A stretch of DNA of 64,000 nucleotides from CAYRJD01 sp965212125 (lineage in GTDB: Bacteria; Actinomycetota; Acidimicrobiia; Acidimicrobiales; Poriferisodalaceae). Positions 1-7,822 of the stretch are shown piece after piece. Within the stretch, counting starts at the first letter, position 1. Every line of letters begins with the position of its first letter. A program made the position numbers and the translations under genes. The notes beneath the pieces are model-generated. The model searched no databases and was not told where the DNA came from. It saw only the letters and a program-made list of their open reading frames with translations. The DNA lies in NCBI GenBank assembly GCA_965212125.1, contig OZ243045.1:1178001-1242000 (forward strand), written 5' to 3'.

Positions 1-546
1 CGTTACTGCGTTGCCGACCAGTTTGGGTCCGACAATCTGAGTTGTGTAAGAGATGCGGGCCGGACCGATCAGCCCGAACATTGAGCCCTGTACGACCCCC
101 GCCACCAGCAGCATCCAAAAGACCGCATTGTCGGTGATAACAAGAATGCCCATGGCGGTAGCGCTGACTGTGAGCAGCGCCTGGCCCCACATCATTAGGC
201 GTCGCTTGCGCATCCGGTCAGCCGCCACGCCACCTAGCGGAGTGGCAACAAATAACGACAGCCCGAACGCCAAAAAGACGATTCCAAGTGCGCCTTCACG
301 CTCCGATAGATCCCACGCCAACAGCGCCCGCAGCAAGAACTGCATCTGCACGCCCATAAACGAAAACGTGGTGCCCCACCACAACACCCGAAACGCCGGA
401 ATAGAAAGCGAAGCGAAACGCGGCACATGCTCGGATGAGTCGGCTGACGAGCCAGCTTCGTCAGAGCTTTGCGGAGCTAGGTCATTTGGTTCAGACTCAG
501 CTAGGTCATTTGGCTCGGGCGACTTATCTGTGTCACCTTGCGCCAT
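1..546 (-). CDS. MFS transporter, N-terminal part (runs off the window)
   Basis: Amino-terminal 182 residues of a major facilitator superfamily permease, cut by the window edge. After a soluble Asp/Glu/Ser-rich head of about 40 residues, hydrophobic segments begin (FRVLWWGTTFSFMGVQMQ). The loop GGVAADRMRKRR is the MFS loop 2-3 motif (G-x-x-x-D-R-x-G-R-R-like), so the assignment to secondary transport is firm. The overall look is of the drug/siderophore exporter-like MFS group; the substrate cannot be told. The head holds a small in-frame duplication (EPNDLA/EPNDLA). It starts with ATG at 546 and is divergent from the SDR at 648, so the 101 bases between them must hold both promoters; I see no clear -35/-10 there. 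Confidence 0.85.
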   Translation of the reverse strand, partial: MAQGDTDKSPEPNDLAESEPNDLAPQSSDEAGSSADSSEHVPRFASLSIPAFRVLWWGTTFSFMGVQMQFLLRALLAWDLSEREGALGIVFLAFGLSLFVATPLGGVAADRMRKRRLMMWGQALLTVSATAMGILVITDNAVFWMLLVAGVVQGSMFGLIGPARISYTTQIVGPKLVGNAVT

Positions 547-647
547 CGCTACTAACGCTACCGACCAGCATTTAGGCTGCGCCCCTTTGCGATTGATTTC
601 GTGAGGCCAGATTCGTGCGCCTAGCCCCGTGCGATTAGATTTGCCCT

Positions 648-1427
648 ATGCCACGAATGGACTTGACTAACTCTTCCGCCATTGTCACCGGCGGCGCATC
701 CGGGATAGGTCACGCCAGCGCGATTCTGCTGGCCGAGGCCGGAGCTTCTGTCGTTATTGCCGACCTGCAAGAAAAGCAGGGCATAAATGTGGCTAAGTCC
801 CTGAACGGCTTGTTTGTGCACTGCGACGTAACCAACCCGGAGGAAGTCCAGGCAGCCGTTGCGGCGGCGGCTGAAATCGCTCCTTTGCGAGCGGTGGTGA
901 ACTCAGCCGGGTTGGGGCGAGCCGCCCGCACCATTGACCGTGACAACAACCCGATGCCGCTTGAGGATTTTTCGTTTGTAGTCAATGTGAACTTGATCGG
1001 CACTTTCAGCATGACCAGCCAAGCCGCGGCGGCAATAGCCAAGACGGAGCCGTTGGATGAAGACGGCGCGCGTGGGGCGATAGTGAACATGGCGTCGGTG
1101 GCGGCATTTGACGGCCAGATTGGTCAAGCGGCCTACTCGGCGTCAAAGGGCGGTGTCGCGGGAATGACGCTGCCGATTGCGCGTGATCTGTCAGCTACTG
1201 GCATTCGCGTCAACACAATCGCGCCAGGGCTGATCGACACGCCGATTTACGGCGAGGGTGAGCAGTCGGATTTATTTAAGAAACATTTGGGCGAGAGCGT
1301 GCTGTTTCCAAAGCGACTGGGCACCGCCGAAGAGCTCGCATCAATGGTGATGGAATGCATCACCAACCCGTATATGAACGGCGAAGTGATCAGGGTTGAC
1401 GGCGGGGTGCGGCTGCCGCCTCGCTAA
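648..1427 (+). CDS. SDR oxidoreductase, 3-hydroxyacyl-CoA dehydrogenase type
   Basis: A 259-residue classical short-chain dehydrogenase. The Rossmann motif TGGASGIG lies near residues 15-22, followed by an acidic D (IADLQ) that favours NAD over NADP, the NSAG structural motif, the catalytic Ser in NMASVAAFDG and the YSASK Tyr/Lys pair. The C-terminus has PGLIDTP and a final VDGG. The sequence resembles type II 3-hydroxyacyl-CoA dehydrogenases (HSD17B10 group), which oxidise beta-hydroxyacyl-CoA in fatty-acid or branched-chain breakdown; the substrate is inference. An alternative start is Met4 (657). It is monocistronic and convergent with the hydrolase at 1474. Confidence 0.85.
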   Translation: MPRMDLTNSSAIVTGGASGIGHASAILLAEAGASVVIADLQEKQGINVAKSLNGLFVHCDVTNPEEVQAAVAAAAEIAPLRAVVNSAGLGRAARTIDRDNNPMPLEDFSFVVNVNLIGTFSMTSQAAAAIAKTEPLDEDGARGAIVNMASVAAFDGQIGQAAYSASKGGVAGMTLPIARDLSATGIRVNTIAPGLIDTPIYGEGEQSDLFKKHLGESVLFPKRLGTAEELASMVMECITNPYMNGEVIRVDGGVRLPPR

Positions 1428-1439
1428 TGGTGGTTGGTG

Positions 1440-1460
1440 CCCGCCCCTCGCTAGGGCGGG
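1440..1460. terminator. GC-rich hairpin between convergent genes
   Basis: A 7-bp all-GC stem (CCCGCCC, loop CTCGCTA, GGGCGGG) sits between the stops of two convergent genes and could end transcription from both sides. There is no T tract, so intrinsic termination is uncertain. Confidence 0.35.
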
Positions 1461-1473
1461 GCTGGCTGGTGGG

Positions 1474-2292
1474 CTAAAGGGCCTGCAGAAACTCCGCCAC
1501 GGCTTCATTGAACGCGACGGGCACTTCCTGGTTGGCCAGATGTCCCGCACCGGGAATGACTTGCAGCTTTGCGTTGGCGATTCCGTCTGCCAGCTTTTTA
1601 GAAGCATTTAGCGGCGTTACTTGATCGTGCTGGCCAACCAACACCAAAGTCGGCACCTGAATCTGTCCTAAATCTGGGGCGTGGTATGTGTCGGCCATGG
1701 AGTCGCAAGCCCACTGGTAGCTAGGCATGCGCAAAGACTCAACCATCATCTGCGCGATGTGGCCTCGCAGCTGCGGCGACGCGCTATCGCTAACAAGCAC
1801 GTTGGCGCGCGTGCTCGCAAACTCGGCCGGGCCGAGCTCGGTCAGACCTGCCGCTCGGCTGCGCATCGCCTCTGCTGTTTCTGGTCTGCCACCCGCGCCG
1901 CAGCTTGAGTCGGCCAGGATCAAAGCCGAAACCAACTCCGGGCGGCGCAAGCAAAGTCGAGTGGCGATTACGCCACCCCAAGAAACGCCCAACACCGTGG
2001 CGGTTTTGGTTTCTGACTCCTGCGTGATTACCTCAGCGGCCGCATCAGCCCAGCCATCTATGCCGGGTGCCTGACTTGGGTCTGGTGAGTTTCGATAGCC
2101 GGGTGCGTCCCAAGCCAGCAAGCGCATACCGAGTTTTTCGGCCAGCGGATTTTGCGGAATAAATGCGTCCGCGTTGGAACCGATGCCGTGCAGGCAAAAC
2201 AACAGCGGAGCATCGCTGGCGCTAGACCCGCTGGCTTGCAGATGCAGCAGCAAGCTCGCTGGCAAGTCCGACTCCGTTGGCGGAGGGGTCAT
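1474..2292 (-). CDS. Alpha/beta hydrolase
   Basis: A 272-residue alpha/beta-hydrolase fold enzyme. HGIGSNAD forms the oxyanion-hole region, GVSWGG is the nucleophile elbow with the catalytic Ser, VGQHDQVTP supplies the acid and GAGHLANQE the catalytic His. It is similar in layout to 3-oxoadipate enol-lactonase and other small esterases, so the substrate remains open. It lies downstream of the SMP-30 gene on the same strand with a 19-base gap, which suggests co-transcription of two lactone/ester-cleaving proteins. Its start codon lies inside a tandem duplication that also holds the stop of the upstream gene. Confidence 0.85.
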   Translation of the reverse strand: MTPPPTESDLPASLLLHLQASGSSASDAPLLFCLHGIGSNADAFIPQNPLAEKLGMRLLAWDAPGYRNSPDPSQAPGIDGWADAAAEVITQESETKTATVLGVSWGGVIATRLCLRRPELVSALILADSSCGAGGRPETAEAMRSRAAGLTELGPAEFASTRANVLVSDSASPQLRGHIAQMMVESLRMPSYQWACDSMADTYHAPDLGQIQVPTLVLVGQHDQVTPLNASKKLADGIANAKLQVIPGAGHLANQEVPVAFNEAVAEFLQAL

Positions 2293-2324
2293 ACCCGCGC
2301 TGGCTAGCGCGTCATACCCGCGCT
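2288..2324. repeat. Tandem duplication spanning a gene junction
   Basis: GTCATACCCGCGCT is present at 2288-2301 and again at 2311-2324 (23-bp period). The first copy holds the start codon of the hydrolase, the second the TGA stop of the SMP-30 gene. Confidence 0.8.
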
Positions 2325-3214
2325 AGCGGGGTTGGTACACCGGCTTGTTGCGTTCTGGTTTTGTAGATGCAGCCGCCGGCTGGAGTTCCGCCGCCGGTAG
2401 CGATATAGAGGTCACGCATGTCCGCTCCCCCGAAGCAAACGCTGGTAACCATCGGATCGGGCACGGCGATTGAAACATCCGGCTTGCCGTCTGGGGTGTA
2501 GCGCTGAACCCTTCCGCCGTTTGCTAGAGCCACCCAAACTCCGCCATCGATATCAACGGCTAAGCCATCGGGCGTGTCGGACTCCGCCACGAACTCCCGG
2601 CGGTTGGTTACGGCTGCGTCGGCAACATCTGACACCCAAACTCGACCTGGAATGCTGTCGGAGTGATACAGCCGCCGACCGTCGGGTGAAAAACCGATGC
2701 CGTTGGTTAGCTGTACGTCGCCATAGACCTCGTCCACTGAGCCGTCCAAGTTGATGCGGTAAAGCTCGCCCGCGCTGCCGGCAACCGACTCATCAAACGG
2801 ATCGCGCCGCAGCGAACCCACATAGACACGCCCGGCCGCGTCGGCATGCATGTCGTTGAAGCCGAGCGCGCCTGGGTCAAATAGCACCCGTATCTCGCCG
2901 TCGTCTGCCGTGCCGGTTACGTGTTGAATGTTGCGGCCGCTGACAACCAGACCGCCGTTCGCGTGCAGCAACATCCCGCCGACACCGCGGCGCTTGGGAA
3001 TGACTAGCTCTATCTCGCCACTCTTCTCGCCACCAAGCCGCAGCCGCCGCACACCTCCGTTGTGCACGTCTGAGAAATAGAGGTTGTTGTCCGCGTCGGT
3101 TCGGGGGCCTTCGATCAGCCCCCAGCCGGAGGTCAGCAGCTCCAGCTCAGGCAGTTCTGGCTCAGGCAGTTCTGGCTCAGGCAGTTCTGGCTCAGACATC
3201 TCTGGCTCAGACAT
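2312..3214 (-). CDS. SMP-30/gluconolactonase family protein with repetitive N-terminus
   Basis: A 300-residue six-bladed beta-propeller of the SMP-30/gluconolactonase/LRE family, which hydrolyses sugar or other lactones with a bound divalent metal. Family signs are the early Glu (GLIEGPRTD), the FNDMHADAAGRVYVGS segment, TNGIGFSPDGRRLYHSDS and PDGLAVDIDGGVWVAL, which carry the metal ligands E, N, N and D. The first 25 residues are a low-complexity run built from the unit E-L-P-E-P, encoded by 15-bp tandem DNA repeats at about 3130-3205; the propeller starts only after it. The start ATGTCTGA overlaps the Nudix stop by 8 nt, so translation is probably coupled. Confidence 0.85.
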   Translation of the reverse strand: MSEPEMSEPELPEPELPEPELPELELLTSGWGLIEGPRTDADNNLYFSDVHNGGVRRLRLGGEKSGEIELVIPKRRGVGGMLLHANGGLVVSGRNIQHVTGTADDGEIRVLFDPGALGFNDMHADAAGRVYVGSLRRDPFDESVAGSAGELYRINLDGSVDEVYGDVQLTNGIGFSPDGRRLYHSDSIPGRVWVSDVADAAVTNRREFVAESDTPDGLAVDIDGGVWVALANGGRVQRYTPDGKPDVSIAVPDPMVTSVCFGGADMRDLYIATGGGTPAGGCIYKTRTQQAGVPTPLARV

Positions 3215-3893
3215 CGGCTAGCACTGGTTGTTTGACGCGATCAAGTAGATCATTGAGCATCCGCAGAGTTAAGCCCCAGACAACCCGGCCGTCGTGCAGT
3301 TCTATGCCGGGCCAGCTTTGGCCGGGATACTTGGGATGCCTGTACCTGATGGCGTTATCGCTGTTGAACAAATCGGCCACCGACACCCAAACGCAGTCGG
3401 CTACCTCATGGTTTGGCTGTAAAGCTGGCCGCTCGCCCTGCCACGCAAAAACGTGCGGCGTAACGCTTAGCCGCATTTGGGTTCCTTGCGGGCCGCCTTG
3501 CTGATCCGGCAGCCGGCCAAGCCGCATTGCATCCGAAAGATCCACGCCGATTTCTTCAGCCGTCTCACGCTTGGCGGCTGCATAAGTGCTGCCCGCATCG
3601 CCTGGGTCGACACGCCCACCGGGAAACGCCATGTGACCCGACCAGGGGTCGCCGTCGTGGGTTGCTCTTTCGATAAACAACACATCCGGGCCGGTGCGAG
3701 ACCCTGCGTCGGTGTTTTGCCCCAAGATCACCGAAACGGCCGCAGCCGACGTGGCCGGGTCTTGCGGCCTAGTGCCCCAGAGCAGTTGTTTGCGCAGCCT
3801 GTCCGGGGCAAACATGGCGCCAAAATCGGGTGAGCGATCAGGCAATCCTGCTGGATGCTCAGGCAATCTTGCCGCGCTCCCATGTCGTGCCAA
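3207..3893 (-). CDS. Nudix hydrolase, CoA-pyrophosphatase (NudL) type
   Basis: Nudix hydrolase of up to 228 residues. The Nudix box runs from FPGGRVDPGD to KRETAEEIGVDL; the REXXEEXG core with the metal-binding glutamates is intact, and the D-rich spacing before it is as in NudL-type enzymes, which split CoA and its derivatives. The start is uncertain: the longest frame uses TTG at 3893 and overlaps the nitroreductase gene by 35 nt; TTG at 3845 or ATG at 3815 (202 residues) would remove the overlap and keep the whole fold. The stop overlaps the SMP-30 start. Substrate preference is inferred from family resemblance only. Confidence 0.82.
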   Translation of the reverse strand: MARHGSAARLPEHPAGLPDRSPDFGAMFAPDRLRKQLLWGTRPQDPATSAAAVSVILGQNTDAGSRTGPDVLFIERATHDGDPWSGHMAFPGGRVDPGDAGSTYAAAKRETAEEIGVDLSDAMRLGRLPDQQGGPQGTQMRLSVTPHVFAWQGERPALQPNHEVADCVWVSVADLFNSDNAIRYRHPKYPGQSWPGIELHDGRVVWGLTLRMLNDLLDRVKQPVLADV

Positions 3894-4530
3894 AGGCGTC
3901 GTCGTATGCCATTTTCTCAGGGCCGCGCCGTGAAATCGGTCCGTGGCCGCCGCCGACTGGATAGCCCAGTGGCACCAGCGCCAAGGTTGCCCAGTCGCTA
4001 GGAATGTCTAGAGCCTGCTGCACGGCCGCCTCGTCGTAGCAGTGCAAAGTGGTCAGGGCGCAGCCAAGCCCTTCGGTGCGCGCAGCCAGCATTGCGTTCT
4101 GTACGGCGGTGTAAACCGACGCGCCGCCGATCATGGACACACGATCTAGCCCCTCATCGGTGATGGCCATGTGGGCCGGGTTACCGATAAACACCAGGAG
4201 CACCGGCGCCTGCGCCAAGTGATCCGCCAGGTAATCCCCCGCGGCCAGGATGCGCGCCGTTGCCTGTTGTCCGTCTGGATCGGCTTCAACGGCGGCTCGC
4301 ATTTGCTTGGTGTAGCGGTACCACTCCGGGCTATAGACATCCGCCAGGGCGGCCTTGCGGGGCTCGCTGGTTACGACCACCACGCGCCACGGCTGCACGT
4401 TGCCGCCGGTGGGAGCCCAACACGCAGCTTGCAGCACGCGCTGCAACACCTCGTCTGGAATCGGATCGGGACGCAACCGCCGCACGGCTCGCAGCGTGCT
4501 CATCATTTCGTAAATGTCGTTCACTGGCAT
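3859..4530 (-). CDS. Nitroreductase family FMN protein
   Basis: A 223-residue nitroreductase-fold flavoprotein. The N-terminal segment TLRAVRRLRPDPIPDEVL and CWAPTGGNVQPWRVVVV carry the FMN-phosphate contacts (R-x-x-R and S/T-x-x-N-x-Q-P-W patterns); GASVYTAVQNAMLAARTEGLG forms the dimer/FMN helix and LALVPLGYP the late beta strand. Members reduce nitro groups, quinones or enones with NAD(P)H. Probably cytosolic. It starts with ATG at 4530, 35 bases from the divergent SDR at 4566, and is first of a same-strand run with the Nudix, SMP-30 and hydrolase genes. Confidence 0.85.
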   Translation of the reverse strand: MPVNDIYEMMSTLRAVRRLRPDPIPDEVLQRVLQAACWAPTGGNVQPWRVVVVTSEPRKAALADVYSPEWYRYTKQMRAAVEADPDGQQATARILAAGDYLADHLAQAPVLLVFIGNPAHMAITDEGLDRVSMIGGASVYTAVQNAMLAARTEGLGCALTTLHCYDEAAVQQALDIPSDWATLALVPLGYPVGGGHGPISRRGPEKMAYDDAFGTTWERGKIA

Positions 4531-4565
4531 CTAACTGAACCTAGCTTGTCGCCTAGCTTGTTGGC

Positions 4566-5363
4566 ATGGCTAACAATAACGAACAATCTGCGGCACCGAT
4601 TTCAGTGGACCTAAGCGGTCAAACTGCGCTAGTTACCGGAGCAACGTCGGGGCTCGGCAAACGATTTGCGACAACTCTGGCTGGCTGCGGTGCGAAGGTT
4701 GCCATCTGCGGGCGGCGGGTGGAGCGGCTGGAAGACTTGGCGCAAGAGCTGGGCGCTGATGGGGCTGAGGTGTTGTCGCTGCAGCTGGATGTGACCGACC
4801 CCGAGGCGCTCTTTGCTGCGGTGGCGCGAGCCGAGCAAGAGCTTGGCACCGTTCAGATTCTGGTGAACAACGCAGGCAAGCCCGATGCCCAGCTAGCGCT
4901 GAAGATGGATGTTGCGTTTGTTGATGAGATGATCTCTACCAACCTGACGTCGCTGTTTCACCTGGCTTGCGAGGTGACTCGGCGGCTGCGCAAGGCCAAC
5001 GCCGATGGTGCCGATCTGTCGGGCCGCATCGTGAACATCGCTTCGATGGCGGCTTACAGCGCCCCGCTGGGAACTTCTATGTACGCGATTACAAAGAGCG
5101 CAGTGGTGCGGATGACCGAGATGTTGGCGCTGGAGTTTGCTCGCTACAACGTGAACGTCAACTGCATAGCGCCGGGCGCATTTGAGAGCGAAATGATGGA
5201 CGGAATGCTGGAGCGAATGGGCGACATCGCCGCCGTCTTCCCGCGTCAGCGCATTGCTAAGGCCAGCCAGCTTGACTCAACGCTGCTGTATTTGGTGTCA
5301 CCGTCGTCGGATGCGATCACCGGCGCATGCATTAAGGCACACGACGGTCAAGGGGCGGGCTAG
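4566..5363 (+). CDS. SDR family oxidoreductase
   Basis: A 265-residue classical SDR. TGATSGLG is the cofactor loop and CGRR after the second strand favours NADPH. NNAG, the Ser in IASMAAYSAP, and YAITK supply the structural and catalytic residues; PGAFESEM follows as in FabG-like enzymes. The C-terminus lacks the usual VDGG, ending in AHDGQGAG. Substrate unknown. The gene stands alone on the plus strand and its stop is embedded in a 19-bp tandem duplication. Confidence 0.83.
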   Translation: MANNNEQSAAPISVDLSGQTALVTGATSGLGKRFATTLAGCGAKVAICGRRVERLEDLAQELGADGAEVLSLQLDVTDPEALFAAVARAEQELGTVQILVNNAGKPDAQLALKMDVAFVDEMISTNLTSLFHLACEVTRRLRKANADGADLSGRIVNIASMAAYSAPLGTSMYAITKSAVVRMTEMLALEFARYNVNVNCIAPGAFESEMMDGMLERMGDIAAVFPRQRIAKASQLDSTLLYLVSPSSDAITGACIKAHDGQGAG

Positions 5364-5407
5364 AGCCGGTTGCTAGAACCGAGTGGCGGAGCCGGTTGCT
5401 AGAACCG
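5363..5407. repeat. 19-bp tandem duplication at a gene end
   Basis: GAGCCGGTTGCTAGAACCG occurs at 5363-5381 and 5389-5407, starting in the stop codon of the SDR gene (26-bp period). A shorter third echo follows towards the convergent SMP-30 gene. Confidence 0.8.
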
Positions 5408-5418
5408 GGCGGCAGAAC

Positions 5419-6342
5419 CTAGTGCGCCAGTTTCAGCCCTGGCCGCGGCCATTCCCCCACCGCCAACCGGCCGGTGCTTGACAGCGTCAGATACGCCGTA
5501 GTCATATCCGGCCCACCGAAGCAAATGTTGGTGCAAAGCAGATCGTTGGTCGGCGCAAATTCCAGCTCTTCGCCGGCTGGAGTAAAGGTGCTGATACCGC
5601 CAGTCAAAATAGTGCCGATGCTGACGTTGCCTTCGGCGTCTAGCGCAAGCGAATCGAAGTACTTAGCTCCGCCGGGGCGAGCCAAGAAACTTGAGCGGAT
5701 GTCTCCCGGATCGGTTACTTCGCCGGGCCCGGATAGCTCCCAATGCAGCAGGGTGCCCGCAAAGGTTTCGGCCACATAAACACGATCTTCGTTGGGCGAC
5801 AAGCCAACCCCGTTAGGAGCGTCCAGCGGAAACACCACCTCAGTTACGGACGAGCCGTCGGCCTTGCCGTAGTAAAGACCGCCGCGATCACGCTCACGCG
5901 CTCTGATCTTGCCGTGGTCGGTAAACCAGAAGCCGCCGTGTGAATCAAACACGAGATCGTTGGGGCCTTTTAGATTCACACCGTCGACATCGGCGTAAAT
6001 GACGTCAACTTGGCCTGTGTTTAGGTCGATGCGCTCAATGCGACCGGTGGTGTAGTCGCTTGCGGCCTCGCCCGGCAGGGTCAGGCCGCCCATTTCGATC
6101 CATTCAAAGCCGCCGTTGTTGCAGACGTAGAGAGCGCCGTCGGGACCGATGGCGGCGCCGTTGGGGCCACCGCCGGGATTTGCTATCACCTCGGTGGAGC
6201 CGTCGCTGGGGTCGACTCTCGTGATGGTGCCGCGCTTTATCTCCACCAGCACGATTGAGCCGTCGTCTAGCACCACCGGGCCTTCTGGAAATTCCAGTCC
6301 GGTTGCTATGTCGGTGAAATGGTCTGCGCTAAAAAACTCCAT
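5419..6342 (-). CDS. SMP-30/gluconolactonase family protein
   Basis: A second SMP-30/LRE beta-propeller protein, 307 residues, without the repetitive head of the one at 2312. The metal-site pattern is clear: GLEFPEGPVV (Glu), GPNDLVFDSHGGFWFTD (Asn/Asp), DAPNGVGLSPNEDRVYV (Asn) and FDSLALDAEGNVSIGT (Asp). These enzymes open lactone rings, for example in sugar-acid pathways. Cytosolic, no signal peptide. ATG start at 6342. It is tandem with the methyltransferase gene upstream (37-base gap), but that gene is compositionally foreign, so a functional link is doubtful. Confidence 0.87.
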   Translation of the reverse strand: MEFFSADHFTDIATGLEFPEGPVVLDDGSIVLVEIKRGTITRVDPSDGSTEVIANPGGGPNGAAIGPDGALYVCNNGGFEWIEMGGLTLPGEAASDYTTGRIERIDLNTGQVDVIYADVDGVNLKGPNDLVFDSHGGFWFTDHGKIRARERDRGGLYYGKADGSSVTEVVFPLDAPNGVGLSPNEDRVYVAETFAGTLLHWELSGPGEVTDPGDIRSSFLARPGGAKYFDSLALDAEGNVSIGTILTGGISTFTPAGEELEFAPTNDLLCTNICFGGPDMTTAYLTLSSTGRLAVGEWPRPGLKLAH

Positions 6343-6379
6343 AAGTGCAATCTATGCCATTTGACACAGGTTTGTAAAA

Positions 6380-7714
6380 CTAGCTCTGCTCTGCCATGAA
6401 ATTATCGGCAGTATTCTTTTTCCTAAGGCCAGATAACGTGAGCAAGTTGCTCTTCCGTAAGTTACATGGCCCGCATAGTAGAACACGGTTTGTAATGTGG
6501 TTCATTCCGCCATCAGAGCGCGGTGTGTTGTGGTCAAGCTGCAGGTAAGCCTCGTGGTCAAAAACCCTGTTGCATCCCTGACACTTAATTCCTTCCTTTG
6601 ACAAAAGATACTCAAGCATTTCAGCACGACTCATCTTTTTGCCTGGTGGTTCTAGAACGCTTTCCTTTACCTTAAGCTTTGGTGCAGCTTCAGATCCATC
6701 ATCTGTCCGATCAGGAGGCGATTTTTCATAGTGTATTTCACCAAAAGTTATCCTCACTTGTCCATCTGTAGCTAGCTCTCCATCACCAGCTACTAGTCCT
6801 TCTTTACGTAATCGATCAATAACTACTTCATGTGCCTTATCCCATATATCTATTCCAACCCATTCCCGGTCTAGATGCTCAGCCGCAACTGAGGTTGTAG
6901 CGCAGCCACAAAATGGATCTAATACAATATCTCCTTTATTTGAGGCAGCTAAAACTATTTTCTTATATAGGTCAAGTGGTTTTTGCGTAGGGAAGCCAAC
7001 AAATTCTTTTGATCCGTTACGCGGCCTAGAAATATCCCAAACATCGCCAGAAACTTTTCCCTTAGGATTGAACAGACCCTTACGACTCTTTGCTATGACT
7101 GCGTCATAAGGAACTCTTACCTCATCGGTATTAAAAGTATAGCTTCTGTTCTTGTCTTTTGCATACCAAAAAATTATGTCATGCTTACGGCCAAAATGCC
7201 GCTTTGATCCGCCTCCTGATCTGTAGGACCAAACTATTTCGTTTAAGAAGTTCTTTCTTCCGAACACTGCATCTAGTAGTTCTTTAAGATAGTGGCTCGC
7301 AGTAGGGTCGCAATGAAGGAATAAACTACCATCAGGTCTTAGTATTCTATGCATCTCCAATAACCGGACTGCCATAAAACAAAGAAACGCTCCCATGTCA
7401 TCTCCATAGCTTTTTCTTGACCCCTGAATCACTTCCATTACATCGGGCACCTCGTCCGCCATCTTATCTAGCCATTCTTCGTGCGCATCCCGCTCCCACG
7501 ACCAGCGATCTTGGAAAGAAGCACCACTAGCAAGACTCTCTGGAGTTGCATGAAAGTCTCTACCCTTTTTAAATGGCGGATCAGTTGCAATAAGATGAAC
7601 AGTGTTACTATTCATTCCTCGCATAACTTCTAAATTATCTCCATGGAACAAAGTGCGATTCTTCCAATTAGGAGTACCTACACCCCCCCCCGTGGCTTTA
7701 GATTTACTTGGCAT
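6380..7714 (-). CDS. DNA methyltransferase fused to a C-terminal HNH domain
   Basis: A 444-residue fusion. The N-terminal part is a beta-class adenine/cytosine amino-methyltransferase: catalytic motif IV is DPPF (residues 45-48) and the SAM-binding motif I, VLDPFCGCATTS, comes after it near residue 265, with FPTQKP just before. DPPF suggests N6-adenine (inference). A basic linker leads to an HNH domain: C378-x2-C381, LDH (D394, H395), N409 and C414-x2-C417-N418, the zinc-ribbon HNH pattern, all key residues present. The gene is markedly AT-richer than its neighbours, which points to transfer. No separate restriction or specificity subunit lies nearby. A nine-G run falls at codons 8-11. Confidence 0.88.
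   Translation of the reverse strand: MPSKSKATGGGVGTPNWKNRTLFHGDNLEVMRGMNSNTVHLIATDPPFKKGRDFHATPESLASGASFQDRWSWERDAHEEWLDKMADEVPDVMEVIQGSRKSYGDDMGAFLCFMAVRLLEMHRILRPDGSLFLHCDPTASHYLKELLDAVFGRKNFLNEIVWSYRSGGGSKRHFGRKHDIIFWYAKDKNRSYTFNTDEVRVPYDAVIAKSRKGLFNPKGKVSGDVWDISRPRNGSKEFVGFPTQKPLDLYKKIVLAASNKGDIVLDPFCGCATTSVAAEHLDREWVGIDIWDKAHEVVIDRLRKEGLVAGDGELATDGQVRITFGEIHYEKSPPDRTDDGSEAAPKLKVKESVLEPPGKKMSRAEMLEYLLSKEGIKCQGCNRVFDHEAYLQLDHNTPRSDGGMNHITNRVLLCGPCNLRKSNLLTLSGLRKKNTADNFMAEQS
7683..7691. repeat. Homopolymer G9 tract (coding strand) in the methyltransferase gene
   Basis: Nine consecutive C on the plus strand, read as G9 at codons 8-11 (Thr-Gly-Gly-Gly). One-base slippage would shift the frame right after the start, the classic layout of a phase-variable methyltransferase. 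A base-calling error in the run cannot be excluded. Confidence 0.85.
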
Positions 7715-7822
7715 TTATTTTTTTCTGTTTCTGTAGAGGGTATCTAGTGTTACAATAAGCAGAGGCCTACCGGAAGCAAAGGCAAACTGGATAGGTTTCA
7801 AAATACCCTAGCAGCCAAGCAC

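Noticed and set aside
53..604. Plus-strand open frame of 183 codons at the window start
   Set aside because: It has Ser/Thr/Arg-biased composition and is antisense to a clear MFS transporter with membrane helices and the GGVAADR motif.
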